DNA from: Erythrobacteraceae bacterium CCH12-C2
GTDB lineage: Bacteria > Pseudomonadota > Alphaproteobacteria > Sphingomonadales > Sphingomonadaceae
DNA: 64,000 nucleotides
Assembly (NCBI GenBank): GCA_001556995.1
Contig: LSKF01000094.1
Coordinates: 57,761-121,760, forward strand
Direction: 5' to 3'
Made by a program: the position numbers and the translations under genes. How positions within the stretch are numbered: the first letter of the stretch is position 1; each line of letters opens with the position of its first letter. Positions 44,634 to 52,636 of the stretch are shown piece after piece. The notes under the pieces are model-generated. The model did no database searches, was not told the origin of the DNA, and saw nothing but the letters and a program-made list of their open reading frames with translations.

Positions 44634-44989
44634 GCTTCACCTTTGTCCTTAAGGCCCGCCAAAGCGCGGTCGCGCAGCGCATCAATCTCCGCACCGAGGT
44701 GGTAACCGCCGTCGGTGACGATCCGTTCGACATTGGCGAGCCGGTCCTTCATCGACCCCAGCTCAGCCCGCAGCTGAGCGTTTTCCTGGGTCAGCAGCGT
44801 CACGCGCTCGGCGGTATGCTTGTCCGAACCGGGTTTCAACGACTGGCCCCACATGCCTTCGAGCGGGTAGCCGTTCTTGATCTTCATCCGGGTGATCTGG
44901 AACGAGGTCAGGATCCCGCCCGCACCGAGCGTGAAGGCCCCGGCGATGATCCAGCCAAGATAGGGAAGAAAGTCAGCCGGTTCCATCAC
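44630..44989 (-). CDS. Psp-operon small membrane/coiled-coil protein (119 residues)
   Basis: Membrane helix (LPYLGWIIAGAFTLGAGGIL), then NGYPLEGMWGQ, a coiled coil with MKDRLANVERIVTDGGYHLG, and AEIDALRDRALAG. Both NGYPLE and the TDxGY-EIxALR tail are shared with the next upstream gene, indicating duplication. Probably an inner-membrane protein with its coiled coil in the cytoplasm, like PspB. Confidence 0.83.
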   Translation of the reverse strand: MMEPADFLPYLGWIIAGAFTLGAGGILTSFQITRMKIKNGYPLEGMWGQSLKPGSDKHTAERVTLLTQENAQLRAELGSMKDRLANVERIVTDGGYHLGAEIDALRDRALAGLKDKGEA

Positions 44990-45330
44990 ACCCGCTCCTT
45001 GCCAACCGCGGGCTTCTCGCGGAGCGCCTCGATCTCGGCGGAGAGCGAATAGCCGCGGTCGGTGACGATCTTCTCGAGCACCACCAGGCGGTCCTGCATC
45101 GCGTCGACCTTGTCGTGCAATGCCTTGTTCTCAGCGGCAAGGCGCTGGGTTTCGGCGCTGTTGGTGGGCAGTACGGGGGTCGTGCCCTGCGCCTTGATTC
45201 CGAGCAGCCCGCCCCACTCGTCTTCGAGCGGGTAGCCGTGCTTGGCGCGGATCCAGTTGTTGGCGAGCCAGCCAATCATGCACAGCAGCACGATGGCGAC
45301 GATGAAGCTGGGTCCCTCGATGAACATCAC
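44986..45330 (-). CDS. Psp-operon small membrane/coiled-coil protein (114 residues)
   Basis: Membrane helix (SFIVAIVLLCMIGWLANNWI), HGYPLEDEWGGLLG, a coiled coil (MQDRLVVLEKIVTDRGYSLS) and AEIEALREKPAV. Closest relative in the window is the 119-residue neighbour. Starts and stops overlap the adjacent genes by 4 bases. Confidence 0.83.
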   Translation of the reverse strand: MMFIEGPSFIVAIVLLCMIGWLANNWIRAKHGYPLEDEWGGLLGIKAQGTTPVLPTNSAETQRLAAENKALHDKVDAMQDRLVVLEKIVTDRGYSLSAEIEALREKPAVGKERV

Positions 45331-45644
45331 ACGCGCTCCTTCTTTTCGAGGCCGAGCGGCACGCCCATGCCCATTTCATCCACCCGGCGCTGGTCGCGCA
45401 GCGCCTCAATCTGGGTTGCGATGTCATAGCCGCGGTCGGTGATGATGCGTTCGAGCACCTGCACCCGATCTTCGAGCCGCTGGATCTGGCCGACATATTG
45501 TGCGGCCTTCTCGGCGGTCTGTTCGGCGGTGGCACCTGCCTTGAGTTCGGCAACCTTGAGCTGGTGCTTCGACCAGATCACCACCATCGGAATGCCACAT
45601 CCCATCACGATCCCCGTGATCGGGATCAATATACCCCATTCCAT
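45327..45644 (-). CDS. Psp-operon small membrane/coiled-coil protein (105 residues)
   Basis: Membrane helix (MEWGILIPITGIVMGCGIPM), a polar helix, then LEDRVQVLERIITDRGYDIA and TQIEALRDQRR. The VLERIITD segment lines up with the ALESILDAEHP segment at the end of enterobacterial PspB, which is why I regard the array as PspB-derived. Begins 34 bases after the pspC stop. Confidence 0.83.
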   Translation of the reverse strand: MEWGILIPITGIVMGCGIPMVVIWSKHQLKVAELKAGATAEQTAEKAAQYVGQIQRLEDRVQVLERIITDRGYDIATQIEALRDQRRVDEMGMGVPLGLEKKERV

Positions 45645-45678
45645 CTTTCTTAGCCCTTCCCCGAGAGTGTCGTCTTTA

Positions 45679-46056
45679 TCAGCGCAGCCGCTCGATTTCG
45701 GCGGTCAGACGCGGGTTGCTGCTGACGTAGTGGGTTTCCACCGCCGCCAGCCGGCGGTCGACGTCGCGGAAAGAGGCGCGGATTTCGCGGGCAGTGCGCT
45801 TCGGGCTCTGGCGAACGCTCTGCCAGTACTTCTGTTCGTTTTCGTCGCGGTAGAGATAGGGCGGCTTCTTGTTGAGCAGGAAGCCGGCGATGAAATAGGC
45901 GATGATCGAAGGGCCGCCGGTCATGAAGATCGAAGCGATCGCCGCCAGCCGGATCCAGAAGACATTGATGCCGGTGTAGTCGGCAATCCCGGCGCAAACG
46001 CCCATCAGCTTGCCATTGTGCTTGTCGCGGTAAAGCGTGGTGCGGGGGCTGTTCAT
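45679..46056 (-). CDS. pspC: PspC-domain envelope stress protein
   Basis: A 125-residue protein with the PspC domain at the N-terminus: TTLYRDKHNGKLMGVCAGIA followed by the helix pair around NVFWIRLAAIASIFM and IIAYFIAGFLLNKKP. The C-terminal helix ends VSSNPRLTAEIERLR, resembling the tail motif of the following small proteins. PspC, with PspB, senses membrane damage and releases PspF inhibition through PspA. Overlaps pspB by 4 bases. Confidence 0.93.
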   Translation of the reverse strand: MNSPRTTLYRDKHNGKLMGVCAGIADYTGINVFWIRLAAIASIFMTGGPSIIAYFIAGFLLNKKPPYLYRDENEQKYWQSVRQSPKRTAREIRASFRDVDRRLAAVETHYVSSNPRLTAEIERLR

Positions 46057-46364
46057 GCGCGGGTTCCTTTCTTTTCGGCGATCAGCTGTTCGAGTTCGCG
46101 CAGCTGCTGATTGTCCTTCTCCTGATCGGCGATCAGGCGGCGGGCGGGCGCGAATCCCGGATCATCGGCAGCGACCAGCCGCTCGACGGTGTCCATCCGT
46201 TCATCAAGCCGCTTGGCGAGGTTGTAGAGTTCCTCGAGCAACACTTCGTCATCGGCGGTGATCGTCGGTGCGGTTTTCCACTTGGTGACATAGTGCAGGA
46301 TGACCCACGGCATGCCGATGAAGATCATGGGGATGATGATCAGAGCGAGAAAAACGTCTTCCAT
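46053..46364 (-). CDS. pspB: PspB-like envelope stress protein
   Basis: A 103-residue protein with an N-terminal membrane helix (VFLALIIIPMIFIGMPWVIL) and a cytoplasmic coiled coil (LAKRLDERMDTVERLVAADD), the PspB layout, but with a longer Glu/Lys-rich C-terminus than the ~75-residue enterobacterial form. Lies between pspA (3-base gap) and pspC (4-base overlap). Confidence 0.88.
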   Translation of the reverse strand: MEDVFLALIIIPMIFIGMPWVILHYVTKWKTAPTITADDEVLLEELYNLAKRLDERMDTVERLVAADDPGFAPARRLIADQEKDNQQLRELEQLIAEKKGTRA

Positions 46365-46367
46365 GGC

Positions 46368-47054
46368 TTATTCCCCTTTGCTCGAAGCGTCTTTGCCGAG
46401 CGCTTTCTTCATGGCTTCCAATTCGTCATCAATCGCGTCCGATCCGGCGAGCGCCGCAATTTCATCGGCGAGCGACGGGGTGTTGCCTTCCGCGATCTTG
46501 AGCGCATCGGCGCGGCCCTCGGCGTAATCGACCCGGCGTTCGAGCTGGTCGAACCGGGCGAGCGCCTCGTCGGTGCGTTCGGTGCTCATCAACGTGCGCA
46601 GCTTGACGCGGTTTTCGGCGCTTTCGAGGCGCGCAGCGATTGCGGTCTGGCGGCTGCGGGCTTCGCGCAGGCGGTGCTGCAGCTTGGCGATGTCGTCCTC
46701 ATAGGCGCGCAGCGCATCATCGAGCACCGCGATTTCGGTCCGAAGCTGGTCGGCCATGTCTGCGGCCTTCTTCTTCTCGACCAGCGCAGCGCGGGCGAGG
46801 TCTTCGCGGTCCTTCGACAGGGCGAGCTGCGCCTTCTCGGCCCAGTCGGCCTGGAGCCGGTCAAGCTTCACGCAGTGGCGGTGCATTTCCTTTTGGTCCG
46901 CGATGGTGCGCGCGGCTGAGGCGCGCACTTCGACCAGGGTCTCCTCCATTTCGAGGATGATCATGCGGATCATCTTCGTGGGATCATCCGCCTTGTCGAG
47001 CATATCGTTGAAATTGGCGGCAATGATGTCGCGGGTGCGGCTGAAAATGCCCAT
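46368..47054 (-). CDS. pspA: Phage shock protein A
   Basis: A 228-residue ESCRT-III/Vipp1-like coiled-coil protein. The start MGIFSRTRDIIAANFNDML and the PTKMIRMIILEMEETLVEVR segment are diagnostic. PspA binds PspF to hold back the sigma54 activator and coats damaged inner membrane. ATG 47054 has GGAG 8 bases upstream. The frame stays open upstream, with another ATG plus GGAG at 47303, so an N-extended form is possible (see findings). Confidence 0.95.
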   Translation of the reverse strand: MGIFSRTRDIIAANFNDMLDKADDPTKMIRMIILEMEETLVEVRASAARTIADQKEMHRHCVKLDRLQADWAEKAQLALSKDREDLARAALVEKKKAADMADQLRTEIAVLDDALRAYEDDIAKLQHRLREARSRQTAIAARLESAENRVKLRTLMSTERTDEALARFDQLERRVDYAEGRADALKIAEGNTPSLADEIAALAGSDAIDDELEAMKKALGKDASSKGE

Positions 47055-47343
47055 GAAGGCTACTCCATCGAGAAACGAACTGGCGCTGTCCCGGGCCGCG
47101 GCGCGCGGAGAATCGGAACCGCTGGTGCGGCTGCCAGATTGCGTCGGGGTGGGGCTGCGGCGCAAGGCCTCGATTTCCTCATCAAGCCGCGACAACCGCC
47201 CTGACGAGATCAGGCGCGAGGGTTGGGCCGGAGCGTCGTCGCTCGTGCTGGCGCTTGTGGGGCGAGCGCCACCGGCGGTATCGGCGGGGGGGACATCCCG
47301 CATTGGCCGCTCCGGCCCGAGGGGGTCATGGGGATCGCCCACG

Positions 47344-47529
47344 TCAGGCAATCTCGATCATCGCGCCGACTTCGGCAGCGGGGTGGGCCATCGGGGCGGC
47401 GTTGGCCGCACCCGGCTGGATCTGCGAGGACAGCGCGATCATCATCACCATTGCGGCAATGCTGGCCATCGCGGCGTGCCCAAGCTTCGAGCTCCAGAAG
47501 GCGCTGGTGGCGGTGTTGCGGCTGATCAT
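47344..47529 (-). CDS. Small membrane protein, first gene of the psp operon
   Basis: A 61-residue protein from ATG 47529 with a strong GGGAGG 6 bases upstream. It has a basic start, one hydrophobic helix (HAAMASIAAMVMMIALSS) and an Ala/Pro-rich tail ending EVGAMIEIA. It is the first reading frame after the sigma54 promoter (about 30-base leader). Its stop overlaps a TTG that opens the frame leading into PspA. No known family recognised. Confidence 0.72.
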   Translation of the reverse strand: MISRNTATSAFWSSKLGHAAMASIAAMVMMIALSSQIQPGAANAAPMAHPAAEVGAMIEIA

Positions 47530-47571
47530 TGTGGGCCTCCCAAGTGGTGTCCGTGGTCTTGCCGTGTATTT

Positions 47572-47588
47572 TGCAACCGCCGTGCCAA
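47572..47588 (-). promoter_or_regulatory. Sigma54 promoter of the psp operon
   Basis: On the minus strand TTGGCACGGCGGTTGCA: full -24 (TTGGCAC), ten bases between GG and GC, and a consensus -12 (TTGCA). Transcription would begin near 47561, about 32 bases before the first small gene. The divergent pspF encodes the cognate activator; its binding sites should lie in about 47600-47650. Confidence 0.92.
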
Positions 47589-47651
47589 ACTCTGACAATG
47601 GCGGATTTGCGCCGTTTTTCGGGAGAGCTGATCGCCTGACGTTGGTCTCTA

Positions 47652-47681
47652 TTGCCAAGCATTGGGGATTTTCACTATAGT
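47652..47681 (+). promoter_or_regulatory. Sigma70-type promoter of pspF
   Basis: TTGCCA, 18 bases, TATAGT. The -10 ends 6 bases before the pspF ATG, so transcription would begin at or next to the start codon and the mRNA would be leaderless. The promoter lies about 64 bases from the divergent psp sigma54 site. Confidence 0.6.
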
Positions 47682-47687
47682 TTGGAC

Positions 47688-48725
47688 ATGAAGCTTGAAA
47701 GCCAGTTCATTGGCCAATCGGGGGCCTTTCTCGACGCGGTCGAACGCGCCAGCCGCGCGGCTTCCATGAACCGTCCTGTACTGGTGATCGGCGAACGCGG
47801 CACAGGTAAAGAACTGATCGCTGAACGCCTTCACCGCCTGTCGAGCCGCTGGGACGAGCCGCTGGTGACGATGAACTGCGCAGCGCTCCCCGAAACCCTG
47901 ATCGAGGCCGAGCTGTTCGGGCACGAGGCGGGGGCCTTCACCGGCGCGACCAAGGCCCGCGCCGGGCGGTTTGAAGAGGCGGATCGCGGCACCCTGTTCC
48001 TCGATGAACTCGGCACGCTCAGCATGGGCGCGCAAGAACGGCTGCTCCGCGCGGTCGAATATGGCGAAGTCACCCGGATCGGTGCCTCCCGCCCGATCCG
48101 GGTCGACGTGCGGATCGTGGCGGCGACCAATGATGATCTGCCCGCGCTGGCCGCCAGCGGCGAATTTCGCGCCGATCTGCTCGACCGCCTCAGCTTCGAA
48201 GTGATCACCTTGCCGCCCCTGCGGGTGCGCGAGGGCGATGTAGGCGTGCTTGCAGAATATTTCGGGCGGCGCATGGCGGCGGAACTCGATTGGGACCGCT
48301 GGCCGGGCTTTGCCCCGTACGTCATGGATGCACTTGAGGATTATGCCTGGCCCGGCAATGTCCGCGAGCTTCGCAATGTGGTCGAACGGGCGGTTTATCG
48401 CTGGGGTGATTTCGAAAGCCCGATTGCCCATGTGCAATTCGACCCGTTCGACAGCCCGTGGCGGCCCCGTCAACCCGAGCATCGCCGCAGCGCAGCACCT
48501 GCATCAGGGGGTAGCACTGCGCCGCTAACCGATGGGACGGCGCCCAATCTGGATATCGTCGATGATCTTCGTGCGGCTGTCGACGCCCACGAGCGCGCTA
48601 TTCTTCAACATGCGCTGGGCAAACACCGCTGGAACCAGCGCCAGACCGCCCGCGCGCTTGGCCTGACCTACGATCAGCTGCGCCACTGCATCCGCAAGCA
48701 CGGCTTGATGGAAGGGCAGGATTAG
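47688..48725 (+). CDS. pspF: PspF, sigma54-dependent activator of the psp operon
   Basis: A 345-residue AAA+ enhancer-binding protein without a receiver domain. Walker A is GERGTGKEL (about 35), the sigma54-contacting GAFTGA loop lies near 82, Walker B is GTLFLDELG, and the C-terminal Fis-type helix-turn-helix is RWNQRQTARALGLTYDQL. Divergent from the psp operon, whose first gene has a sigma54 promoter. In the Psp system PspA inhibits this ATPase until the membrane is stressed. ATG 47688 is used; there is no ribosome-binding site, consistent with a leaderless mRNA. Confidence 0.95.
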   Translation: MKLESQFIGQSGAFLDAVERASRAASMNRPVLVIGERGTGKELIAERLHRLSSRWDEPLVTMNCAALPETLIEAELFGHEAGAFTGATKARAGRFEEADRGTLFLDELGTLSMGAQERLLRAVEYGEVTRIGASRPIRVDVRIVAATNDDLPALAASGEFRADLLDRLSFEVITLPPLRVREGDVGVLAEYFGRRMAAELDWDRWPGFAPYVMDALEDYAWPGNVRELRNVVERAVYRWGDFESPIAHVQFDPFDSPWRPRQPEHRRSAAPASGGSTAPLTDGTAPNLDIVDDLRAAVDAHERAILQHALGKHRWNQRQTARALGLTYDQLRHCIRKHGLMEGQD

Positions 48726-48738
48726 AAGATGCGCAGAA

Positions 48739-48785
48739 GGGAGCATCTGTTGATGCTTCCTAACGGTTTCGAAATTTTTTTCGAA
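48739..48785 (+). terminator. Terminator region after pspF
   Basis: A 9-bp stem with a 4-base loop (GGGAGCATC/GATGCTTCC, 48739-48760) is followed by a second A/T-rich hairpin (TTCGAAA-TTTT-TTTCGAA, 48768-48785) that contains a run of seven T. Together they form a plausible end for the pspF transcript. Confidence 0.6.
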
Positions 48786-48914
48786 TATTGCTGTGTGCTC
48801 AGCCGCAGAGACGTCTTCGCATGCTTTACCCTGTTGTATCCAGCAAATGCATTGCCAACGACGGCGAGGCGTCGTCCGCTGCGCTACTCTTGATGTGCGC
48901 TTGTCCCATGCTTG

Positions 48915-49505
48915 ATGGATTGGTCAGTCAACATGCGCGCTGACATCAAACGTCAGACGATGCGCATTACTCGCGCGGTTGTGCCCGAACGGCATAGAGC
49001 GGCTGTCGTCGATCCGGGCCTGCAAGACGCAACCGTCGAATCGCCGGCTGGCGGGATCGCTGCGCCAGCTGATTCGGTGGTCCCATTAGGCGGTCAGGGC
49101 ATGGTTGACCCGCAGCGTGAAGGGGAAGAGGGTTCTGGGGCTCCGGTGGGACGGCGCTCGGCACCCCGTCTCAGGATCAGCCTTCCCGGTCAATTGATCG
49201 CGGTCGACAAGGTCCATTCCTGCATCCTCATGAACCTGTCGCGGACAGGCGCGCAGGTGGCCATTCTGGACTCGCTGCGCAAGGGCGAAGGTGCGATCCT
49301 GCGATGCGGTGCAATTGATCACTTTGCGATCATTACCCGCAGCGAGTTCGGACTTAACGCGCTCACCTTCGATGAGCCGCTAAGCGATGCGCTGGTGCTG
49401 GATATGAGGCGCTACAACGAAAACTTCGAGGAGCGCAAGCGCCGGGCCCTGATTGAGACGGCGCGCAAGTGGGTGACCGGCGATACCGGAGACCGCCCAA
49501 TCTAG
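48915..49505 (+). CDS. PilZ-domain protein
   Basis: About 196 residues. The N-terminal ~85 residues look disordered; the C-terminal half is a PilZ domain with the c-di-GMP-binding RxxxR (in RRSAPRLRISL) and NxSxxG (in MNLSRTGAQV). It probably responds to cyclic di-GMP in the cytoplasm. The start is uncertain (TTG 48912, ATG 48915 or ATG 48933), none with a clear ribosome-binding site. Single gene between pspF and rimP. Confidence 0.85.
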   Translation: MDWSVNMRADIKRQTMRITRAVVPERHRAAVVDPGLQDATVESPAGGIAAPADSVVPLGGQGMVDPQREGEEGSGAPVGRRSAPRLRISLPGQLIAVDKVHSCILMNLSRTGAQVAILDSLRKGEGAILRCGAIDHFAIITRSEFGLNALTFDEPLSDALVLDMRRYNENFEERKRRALIETARKWVTGDTGDRPI

Positions 49506-49672
49506 CGCCGCAGTGCTTGATGCGGCAAAATGCGCTCCGCACTTGCCAAATTCTGATTTCGCTACTAACTGCGGCTCCATTCCGACATTGTCGATACAAG
49601 GTTTGGATGCTGGCGCCTCCGGGGGCCGGCTCGATGGCCTTTGATCTGACTCGTGCGTCCGGTGGAGAATGA

Positions 49673-50242
49673 ATGGCTGATATTGCGCGCCTGACCCAGT
49701 TGATCGAACCCGAAGCGAGTGCGCTCGGGTTTGAACTGGTGCGCGTGGCAATGCTGCCCTCCGAAGCTGGCGATGGCGGCATGGCGCTCCAAATTATGGC
49801 GGAAGATCCCGCCACGGGGCAGCTGGTGATCGACCAGTGCGCCGCGCTGTCGCGCCGTGTCTCCGACGTGATCGACGCTGCGGAAGAGGCGGGCGAAGTG
49901 CTGATCGAGGGCGCCTACCATCTCGAAGTGTCCAGCCCTGGCATTGACCGTCCGCTCACCCGGCCCAAGGATTTCGCCAATTGGGCCGGGCACGAAGTGC
50001 GGATCGTGATGGACAAGGGCTATGACGGCCAGCGCGTCAACAAGGGCGTGCTGCATGGCCTTGTTGATGGTATGGTGCACATGACCGAGGCCAAGGCGGG
50101 CGATGTCCGCTTGCCGCTCGCACAGGTTCACACAGCGAAGCTCGTCCTCACCGACGCGCTGATTGCCGCCACCCGCCCGCTGGATACCAGCGGGGCTGAC
50201 GAACTCATCGAAGATACAGATTCAGAAAAGGCAGAAGACTGA
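49673..50242 (+). CDS. rimP: Ribosome maturation factor RimP
   Basis: A 189-residue protein with the RimP core: IEPEASALGFELVRVAML at the start and the YHLEVSSPGIDRPL motif in the middle. It assists 30S subunit assembly. GGTGGAGA lies just before the ATG. First gene of the classical rimP-nusA-ylxR-infB-rbfA operon; its stop touches the nusA start. Confidence 0.97.
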   Translation: MADIARLTQLIEPEASALGFELVRVAMLPSEAGDGGMALQIMAEDPATGQLVIDQCAALSRRVSDVIDAAEEAGEVLIEGAYHLEVSSPGIDRPLTRPKDFANWAGHEVRIVMDKGYDGQRVNKGVLHGLVDGMVHMTEAKAGDVRLPLAQVHTAKLVLTDALIAATRPLDTSGADELIEDTDSEKAED

Positions 50243-51867
50243 TGAGTGCCATTTCCGCCAACAAGGCTGAACTGCTTGCGATCGCCAACGCGGTCGCCTC
50301 GGAAAAGATGATCGACAAGTCGATCGTCATCGAGGCGATGGAAGAAGCGATCCAGAAATCCGCGCGCAACCGTTACGGCGCGGAAAACGACATCCGTGCC
50401 AAGCTCGATCCGCTGACCGGCGATCTGACGCTGTGGCGCGTGGTCGAGGTGGTCGACGTGGTCGAGGACTACTTCAAGCAGGTCGATCTGAAGCAGGCCG
50501 AGAAGCTCCAGCCGGGCGCCAAGGTGGGTGACTTCATCGTCGATCCGCTGCCCCCGGTCGATCTCGGGCGCATCGATGCGCAGTCCGCCAAGCAGGTGAT
50601 CTTCCAGAAGGTCCGCGATGCCGAGCGTGAGCGTCAGTTCGAAGAGTTCAAGGACCGTCAGGGCGAAGTCATCACCGGGGTGATCAAGTCGGTCGAATTT
50701 GGCCACGTGATCGTCAACTTGGGCCGCGCAGAAGGCGTGATCCGCCGCGACCAGCAGATCCCGCGCGAAGCCGCTCGTACCGGCGAGCGTGTGCGCGCGC
50801 TGATCACCAAGGTGGAACGCAACAACCGCGGCCCGCAGATTTTCCTCAGCCGCGCGCACCCCGACTTCATGAAGAAGCTGTTCGCGCAGGAAGTGCCCGA
50901 AATCTACGACGGCATCATCGAGATCAAGGCTGCCGCCCGTGATCCGGGCAGCCGCGCCAAGATCGGCGTGATCAGCCGCGACTCCAGCATTGACCCGGTC
51001 GGCGCCTGCGTCGGCATGAAGGGCAGCCGCGTGCAGGCCGTCGTGCAGGAATTGCAGGGCGAGAAGATCGACATTATCCCCTGGTCGGAAGACACCGCGA
51101 CCTTCGTGGTCAACGCGCTCCAGCCCGCCACGGTCAGCCGCGTGGTGCTCGACGAAGATGATGGCCGCATCGAAGTGGTGGTGCCCGACGATCAGCTGTC
51201 GCTGGCCATCGGCCGCCGCGGCCAGAACGTGCGCTTGGCGAGCCAGCTCACCGGGCACCAGATCGACATCATGACCGAGGAAGAAGCTTCCGAGAAGCGC
51301 TCGAAGGAATTCGCCGAGCGGTCGAAGATGTTCGAGGAAGAGCTCGACGTCGATGAAACCCTCTCGCAGCTGCTGGTGGCCGAAGGCTTCGCCGAGCTGG
51401 AGGAAGTGGCCTATGTCGACCTCGCCGAACTCGCGAGCATCGAAGGCTTCGACGATGAACTCGCTGAGGAACTCCAGAGCCGTGCCTTGGAAGCGCTCGA
51501 GCGCCAGGAAGCCGCGCACCGCGAAGTGCGCCGGGGTCTGGGCGTCGAAGATGCGCTCGCCGAAATCCCGCACCTCACCGAAGCGATGCTGGTCACGCTC
51601 GGCAAGGCGGGAATCAAGACGCTCGACGATCTCGCCGATCTCGCCACCGACGAACTGATCGCCAAGAAGCGCGAAGCGCCGCGTCGCCGCGGGGCTGCCG
51701 ATGGCCCGCCGCAGCGGCGTCCGCAGCGCGAGACCGACAAGGGCGGCGTGCTCGGCGACTATGGCCTCTCGGAAGAGCAGGGCAACGAAATCATCATGGC
51801 TGCGCGCGCGCATTGGTTCGACGACGAACCAGTTGAGGAGGCCGCCCATGCGGACTCCACCCAATGA
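50242..51867 (+). CDS. nusA: Transcription termination/antitermination factor NusA
   Basis: A 541-residue protein: N-terminal RNA-polymerase-binding domain, S1 domain (about 140-205, with VITGVIKSVEFGHVIVNLG), two KH domains (GACVGMKGSRVQAVVQEL; LAIGRRGQNVRLASQLTG), and acidic C-terminal repeats (ELEEVAYVDLAELASIEGFD). Binds RNA polymerase and modulates pausing and termination. Overlaps ylxR by 20 bases. Confidence 0.98.
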   Translation: MSAISANKAELLAIANAVASEKMIDKSIVIEAMEEAIQKSARNRYGAENDIRAKLDPLTGDLTLWRVVEVVDVVEDYFKQVDLKQAEKLQPGAKVGDFIVDPLPPVDLGRIDAQSAKQVIFQKVRDAERERQFEEFKDRQGEVITGVIKSVEFGHVIVNLGRAEGVIRRDQQIPREAARTGERVRALITKVERNNRGPQIFLSRAHPDFMKKLFAQEVPEIYDGIIEIKAAARDPGSRAKIGVISRDSSIDPVGACVGMKGSRVQAVVQELQGEKIDIIPWSEDTATFVVNALQPATVSRVVLDEDDGRIEVVVPDDQLSLAIGRRGQNVRLASQLTGHQIDIMTEEEASEKRSKEFAERSKMFEEELDVDETLSQLLVAEGFAELEEVAYVDLAELASIEGFDDELAEELQSRALEALERQEAAHREVRRGLGVEDALAEIPHLTEAMLVTLGKAGIKTLDDLADLATDELIAKKREAPRRRGAADGPPQRRPQRETDKGGVLGDYGLSEEQGNEIIMAARAHWFDDEPVEEAAHADSTQ

Positions 51868-52627
51868 GCGCCTGACGTCCGACATCGACGGGCCTGACCT
51901 TCCGGCACCCACCGGAAGCGAGCGGCGCTGTATCCTCACCGGGGACAACTCGGCGCGGGACGGGCTGGTGCGTCTGGCGATTTCGCCGGATGGATTGGTC
52001 CTACCCGATGCCGCCGCCAAGGCGCCGGGGCGCGGGGCGTGGATCGGGGTCGACCGGCCGACGTTCGAAGCAGCACTTGCTGATGGCGCACTGCGCAAGG
52101 GCCTGATGCGCGCCTTCAAGGGTGCGCCGCTGACCATCCCTGAAGATTTGCCCGCTCGGGTCGAGGCCGCGCTTGCACGCCACCTTGGCGACCGGCTGGG
52201 GCTCGAATTGCGCAGTGGCAACATTGTGCTCGGTTCGGCGCGGATCGAGGAACAGGCGCGCAGCGGGCGGATCGCCGTGCTGCTCCACGCGAGCGATTCC
52301 AGTGAGGATGGGCGGCGCAAGCTCGATCAGGCTTGGCGCGTGGGGAATGATGCCGAAGGCTCCGGCCAGCGCGGGCAGGTCTTGCCACTGGACCGCATGG
52401 CCCTGTCTGTGGCATTGGGCCGCGACAATGTGGTCCACCTGGGCGTTGCTGGTCATCCCGGCGACATGCGCGCGGCAAACCGCGTGCTGCAGGCGGTTTC
52501 CCGGCTGGTGCAATATGCCGGGAATGATCGGGCGAACGAGACGAACAATCGAGGCCGGGCTGCTCCTGGCCATGCCGATCAGCCGCAGGGCCGGTCGGCG
52601 ACATCTGATGAATACGTGAAGGACTGA
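51848..52627 (+). CDS. YlxR (DUF448)-L7Ae-like RNA-binding protein
   Basis: A 259-residue protein joining an N-terminal YlxR domain (ERRCILTGDNSARDGLVR, APGRGAWIGVDR) to a ribosomal L7Ae-like domain (about 115-210), a fusion usual in alphaproteobacteria. It binds RNA; the exact role is unclear. ATG 51848 has GGAGG upstream and lies inside the nusA 3' end, giving coupled translation. Confidence 0.92.
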   Translation: MRTPPNERLTSDIDGPDLPAPTGSERRCILTGDNSARDGLVRLAISPDGLVLPDAAAKAPGRGAWIGVDRPTFEAALADGALRKGLMRAFKGAPLTIPEDLPARVEAALARHLGDRLGLELRSGNIVLGSARIEEQARSGRIAVLLHASDSSEDGRRKLDQAWRVGNDAEGSGQRGQVLPLDRMALSVALGRDNVVHLGVAGHPGDMRAANRVLQAVSRLVQYAGNDRANETNNRGRAAPGHADQPQGRSATSDEYVKD

Positions 52628-52636
52628 CGAGCGATA

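Noticed and set aside
50128-52320. Very long open frame antisense to nusA and ylxR (730 codons)
   Set aside because: It mirrors the third-position GC bias of the real genes; nusA and ylxR are certain on the other strand.
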